Below are positions 44,272-56,385 of a stretch of 64,000 bases of DNA, piece after piece; the first letter of the stretch is position 1, and each line of letters begins with the position of its first letter. The translations under genes and the position numbers were made by a program. The stretch covers positions 218,016,448-218,080,447 of the forward strand of contig NC_084796.1 of the NCBI RefSeq assembly GCF_963169125.1. The letters are read 5' to 3'. The stretch comes from Humulus lupulus. Taxonomy: Eukaryota > Streptophyta > Magnoliopsida > Rosales > Cannabaceae. The notes below the pieces were generated by a model, which saw only the letters and a program-made list of their open reading frames with translations, was not told the DNA's origin and did not search any database.

Positions 44272-46182
44272 TGTTGGTTTTTATTGATCAAATCAGAGAT
44301 TATACGCAGCGGAACAACAATCAAATTGTCAGTTTAATCCCAAAACGATTTCTAGATCTACTTCTTCACATACATATATATATATATTGAATCAATGACA
44401 AGAATAGAAAAATTACCTCAGGTCCTTCCTTGCTGCTATCTTTTTGTATGGCTAAATCCTTGAGATCTCACACCAAGATCTTCCAAAATGTTCTCAGCAC
44501 ACAAAGAACGAGTGTGGGCTCGCTATACAAACAATAGGCAAAGAATTATTTATCAGATATTCTCAACACATGAGATCTGATAAAGTTTGGACCTAGGTTT
44601 TGTGAAGAACAATGACTTTTGTTTATGTCACTGTTCTCTTTCTCTGAGAGAGATTTCTAGATATTTTTCTATCCCTGAAAAGTTACGTTCTTTAAAACTG
44701 ATATCCTATATTTAATATATCCAATATATTAAAATATTTGTTATTTTAAACAAATTCAAAATAACTGATCAGTTATCAGATTTTTGTTTAAATAATAATA
44801 TTTTAATCATATTAAAATATCTCATTATTTATTTAATATTTAAATAACTAAAATTGTGGAATCAAGAGACTGAACACACTCTCTTATGCGTGTAGCACAG
44901 TGATTGTGCACTGTGCTACACGTGTACCACATGCCTGTGATGGCATGTGATTTTCCCCAATTTTTATTATTATTTAAATACCAAAAATCCCAAAAATATA
45001 TTAATTCAAAATTAATTATATTTTTGTTAAATCAAATTATTAATTAATTCTTAATTAATTAATTACACATAATTAAATAATAATTATGTTTGATACATAG
45101 AATTTTTTTTTTTTTATCACATAAGTCCTTTTTGCCCATTTTTGTGTTTACCTTTGTCAGTGTTTGTTTGAGCCATTTTGGGGACCATGGACCTATAACA
45201 TTAAGCTCCAATAAATTGAAACTAAATAATTAAACTCTTTAATTATAATAGTTAATTTATTAATTATGATATTACTCCACTATAAATTCAGAATTGCACT
45301 CTTTATGTTATAGATATACTTTTACAGAAATCTTTTCTTAAGTCGTCCATTGATATAACCATCTTTCAATCATTCAACCCTCTAATTAATTAGTTCATAA
45401 ATTAGAATGGAAGAATTACCATTTTACCTTTCTAATTTACTTCTTATTCCTTAAGTACCATTAATTCACTAGTGAATAATTAATCTATAATCTAATTATA
45501 GATTTGAGCTCAAAATCATTCAGTTCCAGAATTAACTCTTAAGGGAACTAATATACGATCCATTAGGAAAGATTAGATTCCGTATTGTTGATACATGTTC
45601 CCAGCCATCCATGATATTAAATCTCCAAAACAAAAGTCATTAGCCTCATTCTTTGAAGAGACCTTAACGAATGAATCAAAAGATTTAATAAACATGAACA
45701 AGAGTTCATGAACACTCAGGATTTAGGTTAATCTATAAATGATCATCAATTATGATATGAATTACAAGTCTTTATTGTTAAATGGTTTTTGGATAAAGAC
45801 TTTAATTCATATCGGTCCATGTCATATATAATCATATTATATAAAACACCTTTACCGAGATGTCTTTCCACATCAATAATCCGAATCTAGATTATTTGTA
45901 TCATTATGATACTTAGTAAACCGTACTTACAACTCCAATTAAAGAATTCCATAACTTTAATTTGTTGTTGTTGACTATTTTTATTCATTCATGTGATCTT
46001 AATTCTCTCGTACTAATACATGATCACATCCTCAATAATGAATATGGAATTTTTCTGATATTTACAAAATTATTCAAACAATAATTTAACAGTCTAAATA
46101 TAACAATAATAATAAACCGTTGTATTTATTTATTCACAGAAAAACAAATGTCTTTACATGCTTTTAGGACACACTCCTAACA
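44272..46182 (-). mobile_element. Copia-type solo LTR (1911 bases)
   Basis: On the minus strand it starts TGTTAGGAGTGTGTCC and ends ...GATCAATAAAAACCAACA, both typical of plant Ty1/copia LTRs. Five-base duplications accat flank it. No polypurine tract, primer site or coding sequence lies inside, so it is a solo LTR left by LTR-LTR recombination, or less likely a non-autonomous element. AT-rich; no gene inside. Confidence 0.82.
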
Positions 46183-46187
46183 ACCAT
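46183..46187. repeat. Target site duplication of solo LTR, right copy
   Basis: accat, identical to 44267-44271. Confidence 0.85.
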
Positions 46188-46311
46188 AGGTTATTAGATT
46201 AAGAGGGTTTGCAAAAAATACCACACTTAATAAGGAAAATATGTTTTGACCAAAGTCGAACACTTTATTAAAAATAAACAAGCTTGGTTACAATAACACA
46301 TCATTCCTACA

Positions 46312-47528
46312 CTATTGATAGTAATGTCTTAGATGTTCTCCATTCCAAGCTCGCAGTACCAATTATTCGTTCAATCTCGCCAATTTATATACCCCAGGTC
46401 GAATAATAGACTCGATGTGGTAAGGGCCTTCCCAGTTAGGTTCGCATAATCCAGCAGCTGGATCCCTTGTGGCCAAGAACACACGTCTTAATACCAAGTC
46501 TCCCAATCTGAATTTTCTTTTTCGAACCTTTTTATTGAAATATCGGGTAGCTTGTTGTTGATATGCGGCGTTTTTCAGTTGAGCTTCATCTCGTCTTTCT
46601 TCAATAAGGTCTAGACTTTCTTCGAGCTGGGATTGGTTCGAGGCCTGATCATAGGCGTGGCTCCGCATTGTAGGTATTTCGACTTCAATTGGCAACATGG
46701 TCTTGCATCCATATGCTAGGGAGAAGGGAGTATGTCCTGTTGAAGTTTGAGTTGTGGTTCGATAAGCCCACAAAACTTGGGGTAACTCCTCATGCCATCT
46801 TCCTTTAGCCTCCTCCAACCTTTTCTTCATGGAGCTTTTAAAGGTTTTGTTGACTGCTTCGACCTGGCCATTTGATTGGGGAAGCTTTTTATTATCCTAT
46901 TGTTTTCACAGAAATGGGTAAACAAATCACTGATGATCTGGGTACCATTGCCTGACACTATCTTTCTGGGCATTCCGGACCGACAGATGATGTTTTTTAC
47001 CACAAAGTCTAACACTTTTTTCGAGGTAATTGTTGCCAGGGGTTCAGCCTCGGTCCACTTTGTGAAATAATCGACCGCAACCACAGCATACCTCACTCCA
47101 CCCTTGCCTATTGGTAGTGAGCCTATAAGATCGATTCCCCACACCGCAAATGGCCATGGGGAGGTCAGCATGGTTAGCTCGGTAAGTGGAGCTCATAGAA
47201 TCGAAGCAAATCACTGGCACTTATCACATTTGTTGACATACTCGAATGCGTCTGCCTTGACAGTGGGCTAGAAATATCCTTGTCCTATCACTTTTTTAGA
47301 CAAGCTATGCCCCCTTGTGTGATCTCCACAAAATCCTTCATGAATTTCTTCCATAACTTCCTTTGCCTCGGGTGAAATTACACATTGGAGTAGTGGCATA
47401 GAATATCCTCTTTAGTACAACCTTCCTTCCACAATAGTGTATCTTGGGGTTTGATACACCACTTTCCGAGCCTCATTTTGACCTGCTGGGAGAATGTCGG
47501 TCTCAAGGTAATCAACTATTGGGGTCAC
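46312..47528 (-). pseudogene. D: integrase
   Basis: Readable from the zinc region (47400-47180, with stops) through the core 47171-46827: AVWGIDLIGSLPIGKGGVRY (first Asp), IVSGNGTQI where the second catalytic Asp-containing S-D-N-G-T-Q reads S-G-N-G-T-Q, so Asp is lost. A frameshift near 46870 breaks the Glu region. The C-terminal part is in 46830-46363: EEAKGRWHEELPQVLWAYRT, FNKKVRKRKFRLGDLVLRRV. A TAA at 46363 is followed by readable GEHLRHYYQ and TAG at 46312-46314. Confidence 0.87.
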
Positions 47529-49300
47529 CTAGGTCAGTTGGGAGTCAATCATGCATACATCTTCTTCGTCGGGCTCGCTGATACTCGGGGTCGATAGAAA
47601 TTCTATCGGGACCACGTTCAGGGTGTCAGCCTCGTTGGTCGAAGCAAGTCTGTCCAAGGTGTCTGCATTTGAATTTTTCTGTTGGGGAACTTGCTCTATA
47701 GCGTAGAAATCGAATTGTCCGAGTGTAGCCTTGGCTTTTTCTAAATACGCAGCCATCATTATGCCAGGAGCTTGATATTCCCCTAAAATTTGGTTGACCA
47801 CTAATAGTGAATCACTATATCAATGTATAGCCTTTTCTTTGAGTTCTGTGGCTATTCGAAGCCCTGCCAGTAATGCTTCGTATTCAGCTTCGTTATTTGA
47901 CGCTTCGAAGTTGAACCTTAATGTGGAATGAAATCGACTTCCCGTTGGAGTGATCAATATGATATCTACCCCCGATCCATTTCGTTAGATGATCCATCGA
48001 CATAGAGTTTCCACAGCTCTCGGGCTAGGGTTATTACTTCATTGTCAGACACCCCCGTACATTCTACGATGAAATCTGCCAAGGCTTGTCCCTTTACGGT
48101 CGTTCTCAGGTGATATGTGATCTCGAAATGTCCGATTTCAACCGCCCATTTTAACAATCTTCCAGAGGCTTCTGGTTTAGATAAAATTTGTCGCAATGGT
48201 TGATTGGTTAACACAAGAATAGGATGTGCTTGGAAGTAAGGTTGGAGCTTTTGATATGAGTGGATCCAGCTGAGAGACAGTTTCTCCATTAGAGGGTATC
48301 TCGATTTTGCCCCCAGTAACCTTTTGCTGACAAAGTACACTAGTTTTTGCACCTTCTTGTCTTCTCGGACAGGCACAACACTGATGGTGTGCTTAGTGGT
48401 AGTGAGATACAAGTATAAGATCTTTCCTGTGAGAGGCTTTGACAAGATCAGAGGTTTGGCAAGATGTTTATTTAAATCCTGAAATGCAAGCTCGCATTCC
48501 TCTGACCATTCGAACATTTTCCTTCTCTCAAAAGGTTGAAGAAAGGAAGGCAACGATATGTAGATTTTGAAACAAACATACTCAGTGTTGTCATTCGTCC
48601 AGTTAAACTTTGGACATCCTTATGCTTTCGAGGTGAGGGCATATCAATCAATGCCTTGATCTTTTTAGGATTGCCCTCTATCCCTCTCACCTTTACTATG
48701 AAACCTAGAAACTTTCCCGAAGAAACTCCGAAAGAGCATTTTTGTGGATTGAGTTTCATGTTATATTTCTGCAATACGGCAAAACATTCTGCGAGATCAT
48801 CTACATGGTTGGCGCTATGTTTAAACTTGAGTAACATGTTGTCAACATTAACTTCCATGTTATTGCCTATCTGCTCGGAGAACATTTTATTCACAAGTCT
48901 TTGGTACGTTGCTCCAACATTTTTGAGTCTGAAAGGAATGACATTGTAGCATGATAGTCCTTTATCGATTACAAAGCTCGTATGCTCTTTGTCCGGTGCA
49001 TGCATAGCGATTTGGTTATATCCAGAATAAGCATCCATGAATGACATGAGGCCTTGACCTGCCATAGCATCCACGAGCTGATCAATCTGAGGCAAAGGGA
49101 AACAATCTTTAGGGCACACCATATTATGGTCAGAATATTCGATACAAGTTTGCCATGTTCCGTTAGGTTTCAGAACCAACACTGGATTGGCAATCTAATC
49201 AGGATAGAAGGCATCTCGTATGAACCAATTTTCCTTTAACCTGTCGACTTCTTCCTTTTAGGCTTTCTTCTGTCATCCTCTAGGAGTCTCCACTTTTGTT
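47529..49300 (-). pseudogene. D: reverse transcriptase and both RNases H
   Basis: RT (49182-48472): VLKPNGTWQTCIEY, MDAYSGYNQIAMHAPDKEHT, IPFRLKNVGATYQRLVNKMF. The active site Y-V-D-D has become N-V-D-N, so it is dead. RNase H 48553-47966 in another frame (LYLYLTTTKHTISVVPVRED, VYFVSKRLLGAKSRYPLMEK) leads to the start of the archaeal-type RNase H (WKLYVDGSSNE). Its later part is at 47801-47529 (QILGEYQAPG, QVPQQKNSNADTLDRLAS). Confidence 0.88.
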
Positions 49301-49591
49301 GGTTCAGGGGGAAGCTCTTATCGATGTTAAGTGCATGACTCATGACATTTGGACTGATTCCCACCATGTTTGAATCCGACCATGCGAATAGATCCTGATT
49401 TTATTTTAAGAAACAAATTAATTTCTATTTCGCCTCTTCAGAAAGATTCTTACCCACCTTTATCATCTTGGTGGGGTCATCGAGCTTAAATTCCTCGAGC
49501 TCTTCTAAAGGTTCGAGGTCAACCCTTTCTTATATTCTGGGGTCGATCTCTTCATCTATCTCGATGATCGTCCCATCCTTGTTTTGTATTA

Positions 49592-50470
49592 TTACAAGTG
49601 CATGTGCACTTGTTTGCTTCTATAGCATTCCCTCCCAGCAAGTTGGTCCCCTTTCAGTATCCCAATGCTACTAGAAGTCGGGAGCTTGATGGCTAGATGC
49701 CTAATAGATGATACTGCCCCCAACCCAACTAGGGTGGGTCTCCTGAGCAGTACATTATAGGCCAATGGGTGATCCACCATGACAAACTCCATTGTCTTGG
49801 TTACAGAGACTAGATAGTCTCCCAAGGTCACCAGGAGTTCAATGGACCCCATACAGGCAATCCCTTCTCCTAAAATACCGTACAGTATGGTTGCACAGGC
49901 TTTTAGGTCACGAGGCATGAGTCCCATCTTTTCTAGGGTGGCTTTATAGAGTATATTTACCGAGCTCCCATTATCAATCAGGACTCGGTGTACCCTCTTG
50001 TACGCGAGCTGGAGAGTTATGACTAGAGGGTCGTTATGGAGGAAATGGACGTGTGATGCGTCCTCTTCAGTAAAGGTTATGGGTTGAGTTTTAACCCTTT
50101 CTTTTTTTGGAGCTCGTGGTTCAGGTTCGTTGGGGGAACCGTCGCCTGTCTTGAGCTCATTTACATATCTCTTTTGGGCATTCCTGCCCGATCTTGCGAT
50201 ATGGGGTCCCCCGAGATTGTTAATACATCTTCTCCATCAATCGGAGGGGGTTGCTCGTCCTCCTGAGTTTGGGAGATATTGTTTTGAGCAGGTGGTCCAG
50301 TCGCTGCCCTTTCGCTGGTGGAAGCCTGGTTGGGGTTTCGGTTTCTGACGTATTTTCCAAAATATCTTGTCGAGATCAAACCTTTGATCTCGTCTTTTAA
50401 CTGTCGACATTCATCAGTTGTATGTCCGATATCTCAGTGAAATCTAAAGTATTTATTAGAATCTCTCTTT
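49592..50470 (-). pseudogene. D: Gag zinc knuckle and protease
   Basis: The variant zinc knuckle near 50450-50380 (GHTTDECRQLKDEIKGLIST) has lost its first Cys region to a stop. The protease around 49990-49940 has VHRVLIDNGSSVNILYKATL, with an intact D-N-G-S-S active site, unlike A. It continues GIACMGSIELLVTLGDY and PLAYNVLLRRPTL. Frames differ between knuckle (frame ending 50161) and protease (ending 49592). Confidence 0.86.
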
Positions 50471-50799
50471 GCTTTTTTGTTCCTCATGGGGTCAAGTCGT
50501 CTAAATGGAACCTAGTTTTCATTAGCCAGGTAGATATTCTCCCGAGACTCATTGAGCTTGGTATACACTTTCTATTCAGAGAAATATCTTTCCCTTTTTT
50601 TCTTCTTTCCTCCACTTGCCTCGGGGTTATTCCCTTTGGTTTTCTACTTTTTAGAAGGGTTCTCCCCAGGGGGTTTCGAAGTTGAAGGGTCTACCAAGAT
50701 TGAAGCAAAGTTTGTGTTTGTCCTTGTAGTTACAGGCTGGGAGGTCATGTTCAGTGCTGACCTTGCCTCTTCTACATCGACGAACCTCTAGGCCCTTCG

Positions 50800-52467
50800 A
50801 TTGAACTCAGTTAAAGACCTGACAGGTTTCCTTTATAAATCTTCCCAAAGGGGACTTCCTTGCATTATGCCAGCTCTAAATTCCATTAGGTGACCACTAT
50901 CGTCGACATCTCAAGATCGGGGCACTTCTAAGTTAAACCTTGTGAGGTAAGTTTTTAGTGACTCATTTTGTTGTTTTCGAACATTGGTTAAGGCTGAGGC
51001 CTCGAGCCTGATGCCAACCATAGCCTTAAATTGTTTTTTAAAGTCCTTGGACAATTGATCCCAAGAAGCGATCGAATGCCTTTTGAATTTTTCAAACCAG
51101 TTTTTCGCTGGTCCTGTAAGTGTGGCTGGGAATAGCATACACCTGAGCTCGTAACCAACATTGCTAGCTTGCATGATGGTGTTGAACGTGCTCAGATGGC
51201 TATAAGGATATGCGTTTGCGTCAAATGGTGGGACATGAGGTATTCTGAATCTCTGAGGGAACGGAGTGTTGGAGATATGTGGGGCGAAAGGCTTGAGCTC
51301 TTCATCCTTCTCCCGGTTACACTTGTTCTGTAAGAGCCTGAATGCTCTTTCCAATTGTTCAATCCGTTCTTTGACTAAATCCATGGGAGGTCTAACCTGG
51401 AGTTGAGGGGGCTGGTTATTGTTAATAAAAACTCCAGCTCCCTATCTCGGTGCAGGGTTATATACTGATTGTTTGTGGCCATTCAGATGGTCTCGCCGAT
51501 CCGAGTTTGGGGGATTGTCCCGTCCCCGATTGTGTTTTAGGTGTTCCCACAAATCAGGGCGGTTCCCTCGATTCCCCGTATGTCTTGGCTTTGTGTTTTA
51601 GAAGCTCATTGACCTAGTGTAATCCAAGGTTTCACTTACATGGCTCATCGCTCGGTTATTATGAGGTGGATCCTCTGTTGGCATTCATGTCCCAGAATTT
51701 TGTGATCGTGACATTTGGCTTCTCGTAGGCTGAGGAGCCCTGCGATCTCGAACAGCTTCTCGTTCACTCCCCTGTTCGTGGTTAGCCCGTTAATTTCCAC
51801 GTCGATGTGCAGGTCGTGGAACTTCCTGGACGTGTGAGGGGTGCCTTATTGGTGATGAAGGGTGTCTTATGGGAGATATTGGCTGTCTTCCATTGCTGGG
51901 CCTAGATGGACCCGAATTCGTTCGGTTAGGGTCTGGGTCATTCTGTGCAGTATTAGGATTTGGGTTCTGAGCCACTAAGGGGGCTTGGTTATTTCCCGTT
52001 CCTGTTTGCGCCTTTGCAGTCGAATTGGTAGTAACTTCAGCCCGGTTATTCCTTCGGGGCCTTGGATGAATAGGCTGGGATGCTAGCGGTGGCACCTACT
52101 CTGCCCTCCTGGCGATCGTACTCCCACGAGGATGTCCCCGAGGCCTCTGTGGAGGGGCCTGGGCGCCAGCAGCCTACTTGGCTAGCTCTTCATTGCGTCT
52201 CGTTGCTTCTGCCAACTGTCTGCGCAGTTGGCGATTTTCAAGTTCCACAATTTGAATATACCTTTGAAGATTGTAATACATATCCTCATCAGGCTTAGGG
52301 GCAGGCGGCCCTCGGGATTTGGATGAATCACTCCTTTCTTTAGGATCTAGATCTACAATGGGCTGCTTCCCAGGCCGTCGTGGGTAATCCTCAGCATGAG
52401 GAATTTCCTCCTCAGGTATATTGGGCATTGGTTGCTCATCGATATTGGGGTTACTTGCAGCGACCAT
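50800..52467 (-). pseudogene. D: Gag N-terminal and core domains
   Basis: Starts at the ATG 52467, about 55 bases after the primer binding site. One frame with stops at 52174, 51790 and 50911: an acidic start with coil NLQRYIQIVELENRQLRRQL, an Asn/Pro-rich linker, and the Gag core VKERIEQLERAFRLLQNKCN, VPPFDANAYPYSHLSTFNTI, FPATLTGPAKNWFEKFKRHS, QNESLKTYLTRFNLE. It corresponds to Gag of A domain by domain. Confidence 0.87.
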
Positions 52468-52518
52468 TGACGATTTAAGAGGCTTTCTGAATAAACAGAT
52501 TCACATCTTGTTTAATAG

Positions 52519-52540
52519 CTCTCAATGAAAGCACCAAATT
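52519..52540 (-). promoter_or_regulatory. Probable primer binding site of D
   Basis: On the minus strand AATTTGGTGCTTTCATTGAG lies just after the LTR end ...ACGGCGTCA. Position fits a primer binding site; the tRNA is not assigned with certainty. Confidence 0.65.
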
Positions 52541-52542
52541 AT

Positions 52543-52842
52543 TGACGCCGTTTTTCGTCAACTTAAAGTAGGAGAGCAATTAAATAGAAATATACTAGAG
52601 GAAATCTTTAAAAGAAATATAGGCAGGATCTTTTACGTGGTTCAACAGTTAAAATCTGCCTAGTCCACGAGTCCGAATTATTAATTCTATGGAATTCTCT
52701 GATAGCTTTCTGGAAGAAATTGTACAGAGTTTTCCCCAATATCAATGTTCTCATCCCCCACAAATGAATTGCCCCACACTATTTATAGAGTGGTTTATAG
52801 AATATCTTCCCTCATATTTTGGGAAGTTATTAAACAAATTTT
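52543..52842 (-). mobile_element. 5' LTR of D, inner ~300 bases, cut by element F
   Basis: Matches 29533-29835 closely, including CTATAAATAG (52788-52779). The match stops at about 52838, where LTR F begins; the remaining ~530 bases should lie beyond the window. Confidence 0.85.
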
Positions 52843-53444
52843 TGACCCTTGATTTGGCCAACGACACGGAGTCAAATGTATGAAAAAAGATAAAATGACA
52901 ATTAAGAAAGATAATCTAATGGAAAAGAAGAAAACACCAAGGATTTATAGTGGTTCCGCCCCAACGGGTGGTAATGACCTACGTCCACTTAGTGCCATTT
53001 TTAATATTGAATCTCAAAGCCGTGATCAAAGAACTAGGGTTCTGGAGCTTCATAAACCTTGGAAGAAATACAATGAAACGATGGATAATTGCACTATAAC
53101 TCTCTTTCTCTCTCTATTTTCGCAAAGAAATTTCGGGATCAAAAGTCCCCTCCTTGAGCTATTTCTTGCATATTTATATGCTCAAGGAAGGTTACATGGG
53201 CCAATGGGCCATATCTTTCCTTAATTTCCGCGATAATAATGAGGAAATATTCAATGCAATTATTATAAGATTACAACCTTAGAAGGAAACAAATCAAATT
53301 ATACGACTAGCCTGGTCATATCTAAAGTTAAGCCCTGATGAAGCGATGTGCCTTTGGTCGATAGTCAAACAACACTTCTGCCACGTGTCACCCATGTGTG
53401 AGAAATCCCTGCCATGTCATTAGCAGCTGTTTTTTGGGTAAACA
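52843..53444 (-). mobile_element. 3' LTR of F (~0.6 kb)
   Basis: On the minus strand it starts TGTTTACCCAAAAAAC after a polypurine tract and ends ...CAAATCAAGGGTCA at 52843, the same TCA ending as A and D. It contains a TATA-like CATATAAATA at 53180-53171. No second copy is in the window, so the left boundary rests on the break in LTR D. Confidence 0.75.
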
Positions 53445-53457
53445 TTTTCCCCCCAAG
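53445..53457 (-). promoter_or_regulatory. Polypurine tract of F
   Basis: CTTGGGGGGAAAA on the minus strand directly precedes the LTR start TGTTTACCC. Confidence 0.82.
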
Positions 53458-53957
53458 ATTATTTATTGCGACCTGCAATAAGTAAACTTAGGAAACCGAA
53501 CCTTCAAATACCCCACGAAATCTTTCAGAGCCGCCCGTGCTTCCTTGAAAAAAGTGATCAATCATGTCCAATCAAGTCTTTTCGGTTTCCCAATAACTTG
53601 TCTGATGGCCATTACACTTCCCCATGCTTTGAAAAAGGTAATTCATGATTACTTTTTCTACCGTGTCGCAATCACTATAATTAATACGCCAAATCCACAT
53701 TTTTACTTTTTAATTTTCACTTGCCATCTCCTCTCCAAGAACTTCGAAGAACTTCCGTCTTCAGAGCCTAGAAATTCCCAGGAACTCACATCCGGACGCT
53801 CAAAGGCTTTCGTGTTCAGACTTCGTTCTTCATCTAAGTATGTTTCATACTTATTTTTATCTCTGAAGCTTTGCATGTTCTTGGTTGAAACTGTTATGGG
53901 GATTGTGTGTATATCAATAGATATTTGATAGGGTAGTGAAGTAACGTTTCGTAGGAG
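53458..53957. other. Leader region of the antisense ORF of F, left of solo LTR G
   Basis: No clear coding frame. Probably plus-strand promoter and 5' untranslated exon of the antisense ORF; a donor-like catctaag/tatgtt lies near 53838. Continues at 56113 after the solo LTR. Confidence 0.5.
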
Positions 53958-53962
53958 TTAGG
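53958..53962. repeat. Target site duplication of solo LTR G, left copy
   Basis: ttagg, repeated at 56108-56112. Confidence 0.92.
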
Positions 53963-56107
53963 TGTAACGCCCTGGATAGCCAAGACCGTTACACTGTGTG
54001 TTTATAAAGTGCCAAACTTGCTAATCAAGTATTTAAAGTAAAAGCGTGTTACTCAAATAGTAGAGGAACTAAGGTTAAAGAGTTTTGGTCTCAAAAGATA
54101 CATTTTCATTACTAAACATTGTTTATGTACATGGGATCCCAAAAATGACAGTTTAAAAGTCATTTACAAAAGTTACAAAGTCTATATACATCAACAGCCA
54201 TACTAAGGCAAAATGAGTAGTTAGGTAATCTCCGTCCTAACACACTCCTCGACCGTGGTGATCGAACGGCTGGCTATGTACATTTCACCTCGGAGCTCTC
54301 CACCTCAGGCCTGGTCCAACTTGCCCTTACCCTTACCTGCACCACGAAGCACCCGTGAGCCAAGGCCCAGCAAGAACACATATCAATAATAGAGCATGCA
54401 CATTTAGCTGTCAAGTCAATCTCACTTACAACATCTCATAAACTCAAGCATATCAATAGTCAAGTATTTCTTATACAAAGCATTTCAACTCATATAACAC
54501 AATGCACAGATGATAACCAGGGCTAGCGCTCACAAGCTGCTCCCTCTGTTATCCTTTCGTTTCTGGCTCCCAGTGGCCAATTCGCGTCCCATGCACTAAA
54601 TTCATGAACGGTACTCGTAGACCGCTTACACGTGTCCCTTGGCATAATACCAACGATGACACAAAACAATTCTCGGGAGCACTTAGTCCCATCACAATCA
54701 TACATTCGGGTGCAGTGTTCTTACCTTTCAATTTACTGATTTCCGATGCCACGTAGCCACAAGCACGGTCCTCTACCCCGAGCCTCTCTAAATTCCTAAT
54801 CAAAACACAAATATAATATTCTTTGTCATTAACCAATCCAAGACTACCTCCCCGGTACCTAATCCACACTCTCGGAACCCCCAAAACCTTAGAATAACAC
54901 CCCGGAGGCATCCCCCGAACCCCCAGAGCAAAGACCAAAAATTGCAAAATTTAACTCCCTGAAATTTGCCTTGTGCCGCGGCACCACATTCCTTGTGCCG
55001 CGGCACCCACCTCCAGAGACCCCTAGGCCGCGGCAAGCAAAAGCCGTGCCGCGGCACACCATCGCAAACCCAGATTTCTGGGTTTTCCTTCGCATTTTTC
55101 CCGAGCCTAACTCACTCCAAATCACCCCAAACTCTATCCTAAGCCCCAAAACCAACTCTAAACCCCTAACAAACCTCACAACAACCTAAAGACATCATGC
55201 CCAAGCTCACTCACACCTTCAATCCTAAAATTCACTCTTGAATTTCCACTTGACAACTCAAACCAGAGAAATTATGAACAGCTTGAACTCAAGCACAACC
55301 CACAGTTCAAACTCCCTATACCTTAACAAAACAAACCTAATAAACATATAGAAACCTTACCTTAAGTGATAGGTTCAACCTCCAGCTCTTGACCTCCTTC
55401 TCCCTTGGTTCCCAATTATGAAATTACATAAAACCAGCCAACAACTTGCCTCAATTCACCTTCCTTAACTAAAATTCAGACTTAAAACTTGGTTATAGCA
55501 TAATCAAAATCTTACCTCTGAGTTTTCTTGGCCTAAGCTTGGTTGATAACTTCAAACATCCCTTGATTCTCCTTCCAAAAGTTTAGATTTCTGCTTCTCC
55601 TTTCTATCTCCTTTTTGCTCTAATTCTAGGTCTCCACAATTCAGCATAACCAACTCCCAAAGTGTTATACGTATATGATATTCCCTCTTCAGCTGATAAT
55701 CATCCATCCTACCAAAATGTCTACTCTACCCTTCCACTAATACCCCTTCCAAACTTAACCTCAAGGCCATACTTGTCTTTTCACCAGTTTTGCGATTCTA
55801 CCACTTTCCCCTTAAAACTTGTTACTCTCTAAGGTTACTAATAGTTACATAGGTTACCAAACCACCAGTTACCTTTATCTAATTTCCTAGGACCGTCTTG
55901 GCACGTGCATCACGTTTGTATCACAGCGCCCACACAGTACAATTCACATATCATAATTATCACATAATATAATTCACATAGTCATATAACATGCTTAAAA
56001 TCATAATCATACATCTTAATCATAATAATCACACATAATTCCCATCATGCCCTCCCGGCACACTAATCAAGGCCCTTAAGCCTTATTAGTGAATTTGGGT
56101 CGTTACA
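53963..56107 (-). mobile_element. Solo LTR G of a Tekay-like chromovirus (2145 bases)
   Basis: Starts tgtaacgccctggatagcc and ends tgggtcgttaca, nearly the same ends as LTR B (9774-12184), and aligns with it over most of its length, including the gtggtgcaggtaaggg block. Flanked by ttagg on both sides with no internal region: a solo LTR from LTR-LTR recombination. Contains three GTGCCGCGGCAC palindromes. Confidence 0.93.
54973..55057. repeat. Three copies of the palindrome GTGCCGCGGCAC
   Basis: Perfect copies at 54973-54984, 54995-55006 and 55046-55057, with a partial one (ggccgcggca) at about 55027. Located about 1.0 kb from the left end of solo LTR G. Confidence 0.92.
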
Positions 56108-56112
56108 TTAGG
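56108..56112. repeat. Target site duplication of solo LTR G, right copy
   Basis: ttagg, identical to 53958-53962. Confidence 0.92.
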
Positions 56113-56385
56113 AGCCAGTTTGGTAGTCGAGATTGTAGATTTAAGAGCGTAAAATTGAAGTAAAAATTCGATTTTTAGTCTAGTAGAAAAACTGGTTTTT
56201 TCCCAAAAATTTTTTTACTTCCGCTTTCCAATCGGTTTTTCAAACTGCTCGTATAGAACTTAGTGTTTTTGCTAGAATGCTGATGGCCATATAAAAGATT
56301 AACTTTTATACGCGAGCAATGTTATTATAACTCTCAACACAGATTTTTAGGCTTTATGTTCTCACCTCCCCCTTTCTCTGTTCGC

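Larger units (their letters stand above)
29533..52842 (-). mobile_element. Tat-type retrotransposon D with antisense ORF, carrying nested insertions
   Basis: Minus strand order: 5' LTR (interrupted at 52842 by element F), primer binding site, gag, protease, RT, two RNases H, integrase (end 46312), spacer with a copia-type solo LTR, antisense ORF on the plus strand (31409-43236, split by element E), polypurine tract, 3' LTR. It is inserted in the integrase of C. The rest of its 5' LTR should lie beyond the window, past element F. Confidence 0.85.

Noticed and set aside
44272..46182. Possible non-autonomous element or gene inside the AT-rich segment
   Set aside because: No primer binding site, polypurine tract or coding frame; ends and duplication fit a solo LTR.
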